From: Pectinophora gossypiella
Taxonomy: Eukaryota > Arthropoda > Insecta > Lepidoptera > Gelechiidae
NCBI RefSeq assembly: GCF_024362695.1
Contig: NC_065425.1
Span: forward strand, 7,383,001-7,447,000
Direction of reading: 5' to 3'
DNA: 64,000 bases
This document shows positions 1-12,300 of the stretch, piece after piece. Below the pieces are notes generated by a model. The model saw only the letters and a list, made by a program, of their open reading frames with translations. It searched no databases and was not told the origin of the DNA. Made by a program: the position numbers and the translations under genes. Numbering within the stretch: the first letter of the stretch is position 1; every line of letters begins with the position of its first letter.

Positions 1-54
1 AATTTTGGTGTTATATTTATTCCCTAAAGATCGGAAAGAAGAAAACCTATTTTA

Positions 55-120
55 ACAAATGTCAAATAGCAATATTGCTTTATTAGTCGAATTGCTTTGA
101 CGTAGCCTTTTTAACCCCCC
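55..120. mobile_element. MITE-H, partial (one arm)
   Basis: One arm of the foldback element seen whole at 16082..16240, sharing AATATTGCTT and the end TTTTTAACCCCCC. It lies in the intron after exon 18. Confidence 0.7.
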
Positions 121-183
121 TTGGAGAGGGCAGGTTATCTCTACTTAACCAACCTCTAGAGCCTATTCAAAAATGTCCCTCAC

Positions 184-377
184 CTGGAAAGCGTTGAGCA
201 TGGCGACATGGTCCGAAGCCCGCTCCCCGGCCAGCGCCCGCTGGTGCCCGGACAGCTTGCGGCGGCCCTCCACCACGAAGATCTCGGGGAACGTGGTCGA
301 GTTGGCCGCCATGGTCGTCAGCGCGTCGCCCACGCCCAGCACGAAGCCCAGCACCATCATCTTGCCGAGGCGAGGTT
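184..377 (-). CDS. mle: mle exon 18: HA2 (ratchet) domain; last exon in window
   Basis: Encodes PRLGKMMVLGFVLGVGDALT, FPEIFVVEGRRKLSGHQRAL and ASDHVAMLNAFQ, the helical bundle after the winged helix. It ends at donor CAG|GTGAGG, so further exons must exist left of position 1. Confidence 0.96.
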
Positions 378-3300
378 CTGCAGGGATGAAAAAGTATGGT
401 TTTTGTGAAAATATATAATGACTATAAAATTTATACCATATCTGTCTAAATCAAACTTTGGTTTATAATCACTGATGACCAGAATGTTAACCTTGAAGTG
501 CTCCATGACACATTTTTATGAAAAATTACCCAAAATACATAAGTCCAAATCCTAAACTGTTAAGTAATAATAAGTCTTTTTTATAATTATATCAACTCAG
601 AATCATGGTCTGAATCATCCCTCAAAGTTTTCGTTACGATGTCACTAACACCCTGCATATATGATGTATAGAAATACTGGTACAAAGTAGAAATTAGTTT
701 TGTTGACAAACCGCGAAAGCAGTACCGTTCATTGAGTGGCGAGTTATGTGGAACGAAGAAAAGCGAAATATTCTTTGACTAGGTATCGCCAACTACTTGT
801 CAGTGTTTTAAGTTTACGCGGCTATTATCATAATTAAAACACATAATAAAGGGTTCTTACCGCGTTAAAAAAAAAATGGATCTACCTACTCCACTCCAAT
901 CTCATCAGTAATCCCGTGATCATGGCACTTGCAACAGTGTCGAAATGTCGGGAGTCTCATATCCCTATTTCAAACGCGGTAAGAACCCGTTATTATGTGT
1001 TTTAATTACTTGTCAGTGGTCCATGTGGACAACGTACCTATGGGCAGCTTGGCGAGGATGGTTCCCAGCGGCGTGAGGTTGTCGCCGGCGTCGAGGCAGC
1101 CCAGCTCGCGAAGCATCGCCTCCGCCTCGATCACCGCGTCCAGCGGCGGCGGCTCCGGCGCCTTCGACAGGAAGTGGCCGATGCTGCCCAGCCGGAGGAG
1201 CTTGATACTGGGGGCGGAAATGAGTTAATGCTAGTTTTGTAACTAGACCCAGGGAAAACTGGATAACGCTAGGGAGTCGATCGAAATAAAAAAATAAATT
1301 GTTTCATTTCTGTAACAAGCTACTTGACAACCTAGTCAAAAGAAACGCTTTTTATGAAACGTCAAAACCGTTTTTGAAGTTTGTATGGAAATACTGTCCT
1401 GTAACATTGTCAAACGTCGTACTCATTGTTACTTAATTCGTAAATAAAATTCGAAACTAAGTAGATTATGTAAAATGAGATTGATTTTTGTGACAGATTG
1501 ACGTGTGTGCGTGTGAGTCCGTGTGTATGTGTGCGTGCGTGCGTGTGTGCGAGTGAGTGCATAGTGAGTGCGTGTGTGTGATCAATAGTTCCGCACGTCT
1601 TGACATTTACTACAATTAAACTAAAACAATGCTGAATGTCCTATATGACAAATTCCATTAGAAAATAATAGGGTGGAATTTTTAAGCTTTCATTTTTGCT
1701 ATACTCGATTCAAAAAAGATGCAAATATCATAATTATCATGATCCTTTGCAAAACAGTATAAGAGTTTAAACACATCTGCGGGCTTAGCACCGTAAACGC
1801 GCGACTCTTTCTCGCCTCCACATACGTCACCCGTCACTCTCTCACAGTACTGCACAGAAAGAGACAGATGATCTCTGTCGCTGCGAGAAAGATTCGCATG
1901 CTTACGGTGCTAAAGCTCGCTGGCAGCACCTTATAGCGCTTATATCCTTTTCTGTTACTCAGAAACGTCATTTGCTAGAGCGAGAGTAACCGCACGCTAT
2001 CGCCTCGTCGATTCTGCCGCGTGCGTTCGCTCTCCTTCGCACTAGAAAATGAAGTTTCTGAATAACAGCGGGCTTAGCACCGTAAGCACGCGATTCTTTC
2101 TCGCCGCGACAGAGATCGTCTGTCTCTTTCTGTGCAGTACTGTGAGAGAGTGACGGGTGACGAATGTCGAGGCGAGAAAGAGTCGCGCTCTTACGGTGCT
2201 AAGCCCGCAGCAAAAGGATAGAAGCATGGGAAAGTGCAATGAGGTTTTGATAAACGTGGTTTCTCCTAAGAGCCCGTACCTGAGAGCCAGTTCATGCAGC
2301 GGAGTCCTGAACATCTCAGCCGTGAGGTGTTCCTCCAGTCGGTCGAACCGCGCTCGCGAGCACAGCGTGAAGCACACGCCGGGGCGCACGCGACCTGCGC
2401 GACCTTTACGCTGCAATACACAACAGTTTAGTACGAATGCGAAAGGGATCGAAGCCCTGGGGTCAGGGTTATTACGGCTTAACGTGCCTTCCGCACAGGT
2501 CATCTTACTTTCGGGCAATCAGGTGATCAGTCTGTAACGTCATACCAAGCGTCACAAAGGTTGAGCGTTGGACTCACTATCCGGAGGCCCCGGGTTCGAA
2601 TCCTGGTGGGACACATATCACAAAAATCACTTTGTGATTCCTAGTTTGGTTAGGACATTACAGGCTGATCACCTGATTGTCCGAAAGTAAGATGATCCGT
2701 GCTTCGGAAGGCACGTTAAGCCGTTGGTCCCGGCTATATACGTCCCACTGCTGGGCACAGGTCTCCCCTCAATCAACCGGAGGGGGTATGGAGCATACTC
2801 CACAACGCTGCTCCAATGCGGGTCGGTGGAGGTGTTTTTACGGCTAATAGCCGGGACCAACGGCTTAACGTGCCCTCCGAAGCACAGAATCATCTTACTT
2901 TTTCGGACAATCAGGTGATTCAAGCCTGTAAAGTCCATACCAAACAAAGGACAGTCTCACAAGGTGATTTCGACAATGTCCCCATCGGGAATCGAACCCG
3001 GACCTCCAGATAAATAAATAATGATGATAATTGTTACCTGTTCCAAGTTAGTCCGGCTGGCCCACACGGTAGCGTAGGAGGTCATATTGTTGTGCGACGT
3101 GAACAGCTTCATCTTGGCCTTGCACGAGTCTATCACGTACACCACGTCGTTGATAGTGATCGACGTCTCCGCTATGTTCGTTGATAGGATCACCTAAAAC
3201 ACAAATGCACTTTATTGGCAACGTTGCGCGCTGTTGAGCAACGTTGTACCTCAGAATGAATATCGGCAACGTGGTAGACCCCGACAAAGATGGCGCGCTT

Positions 3301-6300
3301 GATGTCTTGACAGATTTGTGGCAGTTCGCTGAAATCCGGGAAGGGTGGAAGGATGAAGCCGAGGCCTTTGCCCAGCGGAGGGCTAATACAGGCTAAACAT
3401 TTGGATCAAAATACACAAATATATAAAAAAACCCATATCAAACGTCAAAAAGCCCTCCGGAAAGCGAGCCCCGCCCGAACGTACCCATTATGCTTGCAGC
3501 GTTGCCTCATTGGACCGCAAGTGAAATACGCTGCGCGAGGAAAAAGCCAGCTCGAGGATCTCCGCCTCCAACCCTTATACGGCGGCCAACATCACGCACC
3601 AAAGCTTTGGCCTCAGCGCCCCAAGGTAACGCTGTCTCCGACGCAAATGGCACGAACTCATACGCTGACTCCAAATTGGTATACTTAAAATTTGGATAGA
3701 AAAAAATACCCTGCACTAACCTTGGTGATATCTGGAGGCGGAGTGACGAACACCTTCTTCTGGTCTTCCCTCGGGATCTGGCTGTGCAGCGGCAGTATCA
3801 CGTAGCGAGACTGGTCCCCGAACACGCGGTGCTGGGAGAGGTGCCTCATCAGCGCGAATATGAGGTTCCAGCCGGGTAGGAACACCAACACTGCGCCGGA
3901 TTGACGGAGGTTCGTGATGTACAGGAGTATTGCTTCGATCAGTTCGAAGCTTAGCTGGAATAGAATGGATTTTCTTAGGAGTTTTAGGACTGTCGGAAAC
4001 TTTAAAAGTTCCGTTTTATTTACCATCCTACCAGATATTTCGCAGAAATGGCCTGCCTGTTCATCATTGTCCTATGGCAAGTCACTGAGCTCTCGACCCC
4101 AAGGATCTTACACAAGGTTTTCCAAGACGCGGTCTCCACTCGGTACTTCGGCATATGACGATGAAGTGGCAATGTCACTAGCACCCTATCTACTTGTATG
4201 GATACTTGTATGTACTTGTACAAGGAAAGTAACATCGTAACAAATACTGAGGGGAACGATTCAGCTCATTATTCTGCTTTAATATCAAGTAGAATTTTCC
4301 ATCGCAAAAATATAGAATTGAAATAATTTAAAAAAACACAAAAAAAGCATGAATTTTGCGAGGGAAAATTCCAATTGATATTAATTCCGAATCATGGTCT
4401 GAATCATCCCCCTCGGTATTCGTTACGATGCCACTAAACACCCTGTATACATTCCGGAGAATTTATCAAAAGTTCTGAATATGTTATTTAAAAGTTATTA
4501 TGGTACCTTATTAACAAATAAACCCCTTATTTAGTGGATAACTCACATCTTTCTCGGAGAGCTGCGCCATAGACTGCGAGGTCTGCGGTGAGTAATCGCT
4601 GCTCAACTGGCAGTTTTTGTTCAAGTCTTCGTCCTGCTCATCCGCCCCCATTCCTGGTTGCCAGAAATAATAACATAAGTTCACGACTACATTCCAATTA
4701 GGGTAGCCAGAGGTACATCCATCGCAAGATGAACTAAGTATCCACACCTCATCGAGCTTTCTGTTAGACCAACATGATAGGTGGTGAGCCGTATCGCCGT
4801 CCATACTGGTCGAGCCAACTGTAGTGAAAACGGCACTTAAGATAAATTAGTAAGTTGGTGCAAGTCCGGCATCGGGTTTCGAATCTTCACAACCGACTCC
4901 ACCGACAAGAGCGCAGCTCTTCAATAAAGAGAGAGAGCTAACTGTCATATCTGATGGCCGTTTCACTATCAGCCACTGTGGACCCCGTAGATGCTCCCTT
5001 GCATACAGCTCAACCTGCTACGGACTGGATCAGACTTGGATCAGACGTAATGCCAAAACCTTATTGCTTTAAAGGAGTAAACGTTCAAACCTTCGTCCTC
5101 ATCATCATCGTCGTCCCGGCTGGCCTTCTTGCCGGACGCTTTACGCTTGCGCGACTCCAGCGGCGGCACGAACTTGGTGAGCTCGATGGCGTCCTCTAGG
5201 AAGTACTGAGTCACGGGGTAAGTGCGTCCAGGCACCTATGAAAAACATGAAACGTTAGGTAGAATTGTGACAATCAATAAGTGTTCATCAGGAAATAAAT
5301 GTAAAATTATTTTAGAAAAGAGGTACTTTTCTATAAAGAAAGTCGTTTAATTTGGCAATCAGTCCCCTGTGACCCCTGCCTGAAATTTTCACCAAATGTA
5401 AAATAAACCAATTTGGTCCATATCTGTGTCAGTGAGACGTATACAGGCTGTGATTTTTCTTATTTATTGGTTCTTGTGTTGCGTATAATGTATGTATTTA
5501 TTTGTAGTTGTATTACACCAGGAAGATATCGCTTTAATAAGGTTGTCATTGTCACTAAAGCTGCCATTTCCCATGTGCTAGTTACGTACAGGTGTGTAGT
5601 CTATAGAGATAAGGATCATGAATTCTCTTCGTCTGACTTACCTCAATAACAGGACAGTTTCCGAAGTAGGTGGTGAAGAGCGTAGTGTCTACGGTAGCTG
5701 ACATGAGAATGATCCGTACGTCGGGGTAAGTGTGAGCCAGGTCGCGCAGCAAGATCAAGGCGAAGTCCGTGTCTGCGTCGCGTTCGTGTACCTAATTGCA
5801 AAGATATTTTTTTTTTACCTTTGATGGGTTAGCTCTTGGCCCAAGACTTCCCTCGGAGGCATTGACGAGGCCTAAGATGGAGCGAGCTCGCCCAGAAGGT
5901 ATCTGTTCACTCTGGTCTTGAAAGCACCCGGGTTATATGCATTCGGAAATACAGAAGACGGCAGAGAATTCCACTCCCTAGCAGTGCGTATAATGAAGGA
6001 CGAAGCGAAGCGCTTTGTGCGAATAGTTGGGAATAGGGATGGAGCCCGGCCGTACGTCTGGAAGTCCGAAGATAAAAGGGGGATGGTGGAATGAGCTCAT
6101 ATAAATTACCCATGTCCACTATTTTTAATTTACTTTGCAAGGAAATATTGTACTTTTAGTTAAAGATTTACGTACAGTTTTAATGATTTTTATATATGTG
6201 ACAAATAATAGTAATTAAATACATTAGTCAGTAATTCACTTAATTTTCAATAATAAAATTTACGTCCTTGGAATGTGGGAGGTATCAATTGAATGGTAAC

Positions 6301-9300
6301 ACTTACGTCGTAATGGGCTAGCAATGGCGGCTTGTCATAGGATTGAGCATACCTGGTGCCTGTTTAATAAAACTTACAACTTAAAATTACGATGACAATT
6401 TGATGTTCATTACGTAGCTAATATGAAACTGCAAAATATTCGTGATCACACACTCCGCAATGTACATCAAATTGTCATTGTAATTTACAATTGTAAGTTT
6501 TATTAAACATGCCCCTGGTCTTCTTATATCGTGGTTATAACTATCTCACCTCATCAACGAGAACATGGCTGACACCCCTCAGTCCTCCCTCGAGCTTCCT
6601 GAGCAGCACGCCGACAGTACAGAACATGATGGACCCGTACGGACGAGGCAGCACCGACTCGAAACGCACGCAGTACCTGGTGGTACAATAATTGCTAGGT
6701 TTAGTATTCTTCTATCGTGTGGGTTGTGAGGTGGAGTACCTCATCAACCCTGGTGTCAGGGTTACTATTGAGCCGCCAAAGGCCTCTGACATGGCTCATG
6801 TAACGACTACTTATTTACATCAGTAAGTAGTAACCGGGACCAACGGCTTAACGTGCCTTCCGAAGCACGGATCATCTTACTTTCGGACAATCAGGTGATC
6901 AGCCTGTAATGTCCTAACCAAACTAGGGACCACAAAGTAATTTTTGTGATATATCCCCACCGGGAATCGAACCCGGGACCTCCGGATCGTGAGCCCAACA
7001 CTCAACCACTGGACCACGGAGGTCGTTTAGTATTGTAACATGAACATAGAATATGTAATAACACTACGTATAAAACTGCAAGTCCCCGCTCACCACCAGC
7101 CGCTGAGCTAGGTTTACCTCACCCCCCTCGAACGTAGTTTAGACTTTGTATGTTCGAATTTTGAAATTGAATGCCGACGTTCTTTCGTCTGATTCGAATA
7201 TTTGATCTCACAGTAGTTGCCCGCGCCGGCGCGCCTTCGTGGCGCCTATTAACAATTATTTTACGTGGTAATTGTTCATCAATAATAATTTGCAATAAAA
7301 TTTAACCTAGACTAACAGCTTCATACAAAAATATTTTTATGCCAATTTATATCAATTCTCATCTCTATTTCGTCAAGTTTTTTTATACCAATTCTCTTCA
7401 AGTTTTCTACTAAAAAAATACATTTGGAAGACTTTATTGTACGAATGGACGCTTTCTGACTTTCGGCGTGGTGAACTAGTGTGGTACATAGATCGTGCAT
7501 ACCCGACGCTGTTGCCCAGGTCCTCGCAGCGCTCGGCAGCCACTCTCTCGGCGACGCTGACGGCGGAGATGCGCCGCGGCTGCGTCACGCACACGTTCGC
7601 CCACGCGCCCTGCCCGCTCGCTATGTAGTCGTCCAGGATGAATTGGCATACCTATAGATATTTAGCGGTATTAGTAAAGCTGCAGACTCATCAGCCCCCT
7701 AGCATTATCCCGTTTTCACGGGGTCCACTTCCCTAACCTGACCTGTCTGACCTTCCAATCGTGAAGGGAAAACCAGCCCAATACAAGTTAGGTCACATAC
7801 CTCCGAAAACGCATTTCTCGGGAATGTAGGTTTCCTCACGATGTTTTCCTTCACCGCTGAGCACGTGATAAATTTATGATCCAAACATGAATTCGAAAAC
7901 AAATACGACAATCATTGGTTTAGGCCTGTGCTGGATTCGAACCTGCGATCTCAAAGTGAGAAGTAAGCGTTTGACCAACTGGGCTTCCACGGCTCAGACT
8001 CCACAATAAAAGTAGCCCCGATGCTGTCCAACTTCCGATAGGAAAGGGACAGGAAGAAGTGCAAAATTTAGCGACTTTTCACGTTTATTAACCCCGGAAT
8101 AAGATGGATAAATGCTAGACTAAGAATTACAACGTCAATAATAATTCACCTGAGTAGTCTTGCCACAGCCAGTGTTGCCTCGAATGATGATTACAGGGTT
8201 CTCGTTGATAGCCTCCATGATCTGAGACCGCATAGCGTACACCGGTAATTGTTCACGTTCCCGCAAGCTTTCCTGTAAACAGACATCTTAACATAAATTC
8301 AAATATATATCCCAAGTTACAGGTACGATAAGCTACAAAAGTCCAATCAGTTTCTTGCAAAGTAATAAAAACAAATGAACTAGTTGCACTTAAGACCTGG
8401 TTACATGTCGTTTCTGTAATAGACCAAAAACACCTACAAAAAGATAAAGTTCATTATGGCCCCGATTCCTGCAGACACCTCTAATTTTATTTTAAGTTAT
8501 ACCCGTCATTTTCTTATCCGCCGAAAAGGAAAGGGACTGTATTATTGAATGTGGCGCCATCTGTTGCATGTGAGGAACTAGGTGGACAACTACTTGAGTC
8601 CGCCACAATGCAAACAAAAAAGATTTAAGTTGAGCTATTTCTTATTTACCTGATAAAGTTGGCTGTTTTGGCATACGTCGCGGTGATGTTTTTCTAAGTC
8701 AGCGCTGATGTCATCCAGACTCGTCGTAGCTAATGGTCCTTCGTCTGCAAAATAATATTGATTTATTTTAAAACGGTTTACAATGACGACATACTCTGAC
8801 ACTCCTAACCGAACTAGGGATTACAAAATATTTTTTGTGTTATGTCCATATTCGAAGTAGCATGGAGAGTATTTTACAGAAATGCTGCACCGACAAGAGC
8901 GTGGCTCTTAAATTGATGATGATGATGTCCATATTCGGACCTTGAGCCCAACGCTCAACCACTGAACGATGGAGGGCCTGACACCAGCGGCGGCCCTAGG
9001 GCGGTGCGAGGTGTGCCACCGCCCCGGTAGGGCTAAATTGTTACAAATCTTCTTTATTATCTCCTTCGCGGTGATTGGTTGGGTTTCTTAAACGTATCAT
9101 CCATGGTATAAGAAAACCAGGTATGCTCAAAAGTGACAGCTAACATTACAAGGTTAGCCCAGCTGACGTCATCCCACCTTGCGTTGCCATTTCGTAAATA
9201 ATATAAACTAATTAATTACCCACGACCAATGTTATTTATTTTATTATTACCAAGGATAATTTTGAACTTAGTAAAATATTTACTTACAGTTTTAATGATT

Positions 9301-12300
9301 TTTATATATGTGACAAGTAATAGTCAGTAATTCACTTACCTAATTTTCAATAATAATATAGTCCTTGGAATGTTGGAGATTCCAATTTAATGGCAACACA
9401 GTGGTAAACACTTACGTCATCAAGGGGCTAAAAATGGCGGCTTGTCATAAGATTTGTAACTGATGTAAGTAAGTAGTTGTTACATGAGTTATATCAGGGG
9501 CCTTTGGCGGCTCAATAGTAACCCTGACACCAGGGTTGATGAGGTTGGTAATTCACCTCAGAAGCCACACGAGAGAAGAAGATAGGATTGAGCAGACCTG
9601 ATTTTATTATAACATGGTATCATCATGATCATGTCAGCACGATACTTACCAATGTTACAACCAGTCCAGGCATTCCAGTTAGCCTGTGGAGGTGACCAGG
9701 AGACCACCCCGCCGGGAGTGGGCCTCGCTTCCCTCATGGCGCGCACTCTATCCACCTGCAGCAGCGTGACAGTGGCTGATTGACCCTCCCCTTGCTGCTC
9801 CGGCCTCGCTGTTGCCACGTCTATAGGGGTTATGTCCAGCTCTGTGGAAAGGCAAGAAATAGGCTACTTGACAACCTAGTCAAATGCAGGGATGTTAGGG
9901 AGCTCCGTAAACGTAACCGAAACTATCGAATAAACTATATAAAAAATCATCCGTAACCGTAGCCGAAATAAAAGTTTCGGATAATATCGGAATAAAACCA
10001 TTTTTTTTTTGACGTGACTTATTGTAGATTTGCCGCAGATGCCATTAACTACTTGACCGGACAAATGGGGAGCGCTGAAGGCTCTCACCCGGTACAACGT
10101 TTAAGACAACAGGCCTGAGGGTGCCCAGTTGGGCGCGAACCTCGGCTCAGAGCGTCGTCTGAGAGGAAAAATATTTGAAAGAATTAAGGAATAAAACCAG
10201 TCAAGTAGTCAGTTGAGTCGTAATTTTCAACAAATCAAAATCGTAGGTAGTAGCAACACGTAACCCAACCCAACCCTTGTTTCTCCGACATATAGGCAGA
10301 GGTGTATCATACATACACCTACTGCTCTCCAGCTATGTTTAAGGCCCGTATTTATAAACCGCTCTTATCTCTGAGATTTATCTTGAGTGAGCTCTTAAGA
10401 TGACGTTATTATTAATAAACGGAACTTAAGTGCGCGTTTAGGGTTACGATATCAATTGAGTGACGCCTCGGCTCTCAAGAGTGCTCTCACCGTGACTTGA
10501 GTGCGGGTTTTGTGGTCTCGCGATAATAATGAGGGGGGGGGGGAGAGAGCATAGTTAGTAGTGATAATGGTGGGTGGTGGAATATGAATATCAGAACAAT
10601 ATCATATTTAGCATGGCGATGTCACCTCTAAGTGCTCTCGGTCCATGAGATTTTTTAAAAGCATAAATGCCGAGTGTGATGTATTTATCTATCTCGCAGT
10701 AGCAATAGGTCTATTAAATTATTGCGTGCCAGTGGTCATTGCAGCTCATAGTTAGGTATATTTTGTAACGATTTATCTATGATTTTTATTATACTGTTTA
10801 TTTACTTTTATATTTAGTCGTCTCTCACTTCTCTTAAACTTTTTTTATTGTCTGGTAGCTTGTAATTAGCTTTTATTTATTATTAAGATTTACATGATTC
10901 TGTAAGTTCGCCGAAAAAAATTAAATAAGTTTAAGTGATTTGTTTAAATAGTCGAACATTCTCTCTTACCTTGTAGACATTCCTCCAGCTGCGCCTCAAG
11001 ATCTGGACTGACAGCCACAGGGTATGGCTTCATGATACCTTCAGAGGATCTGTAAGAAACATTATTATTATTAAGCAGGCAGGCAACAAATGCTTGTATC
11101 CAGTAGTTGAGCGTGAGGCTCAGGATCCGGACGCCCCAGGTTCCAATCCCGGTGAGGACATATCACAAAAATCACTTTGTGATCCCTAGTTTGATTAGGA
11201 CATTACAGGCTGATCACCTGATTGTACGAAAGTAAGATTATCCGTGATTCGGAAGGCACGTTAACCCGTTGGTCATGATTACTACTTATTGATGTAAGTA
11301 TGTAGTCGTTACATGAGTCATGTAACGGCTCAATAATTAGCCTGACGCGTTTTTAGTAATTTCATGATTTCGTAGTATCTGCGGCAAGTCGCCGCCAAAG
11401 ATCAACTGACCTGTCTTTCTTCAAGGTCCCGCTGAAAGGCTCGATGACTCCGAGATGGTAAAGTTGCCGCACAAGAGACAAGGCACAGGACTTGCTGGCA
11501 GTCTGTTTGTTGGACGCCGTCTCTCTGCCTGTCACGTTCCGACCGAGCTGTCGCACGTAGATCGTCATTTCGCAGCAGAAACTCCTGTAATGATTTTGTT
11601 TGTTAGTACCCTTTGTTTACGTCATGTTACATACGGTCACGAGTACTAATATGCACACACTTTGAAACCATGTCACATTAACTTTTTGAACAAATTAAAC
11701 CATAAGTCTCATTAAATGTCAAATAATGATAGTGTGACAAGGTTCTAAAGTGGGTACATGATATTGCTCATGACTGTACATACATAAACTCACGCCTATT
11801 TCCCATCGGAGTAAGCAGAGATTATTAAATTCCATTTGCTTCTGACACGCCTCTCTGGCTTCCTCCACATTCATCAATCGTTTCATACACGCACGCCGAT
11901 TCAGAGTAGATCGTACTAAAACTTTTCTAAGGACATCTCCAATTTGGTCAATGTATGTTCTTCTAGGTCTTCCTCTGCTAGGCCTACCAACAACCTTCGT
12001 TTTATATATCGCTTTCGTAATCCTATTATCCTTCATCCGCTCTACGTGTCCAAACCAATTTAACATTCCCTTCTCAATCTTAGTCACTATATCGTTTACG
12101 TTACATTGATATATGGAATTATGTTAGTACCTATATTGCTTCTCTATATAGTGTTGTGCCTGGGTGTAATAACAAGGGTCATCATTTATACCCAAACACA
12201 AAGATAAAAGATGCATATTATGTCTTCTGTTATCCATGAAATTAGAAGGTTAAACAAAGCAACTTTGTACAGCGCCTTCTATATTTTTTTTTTTTTTGGG

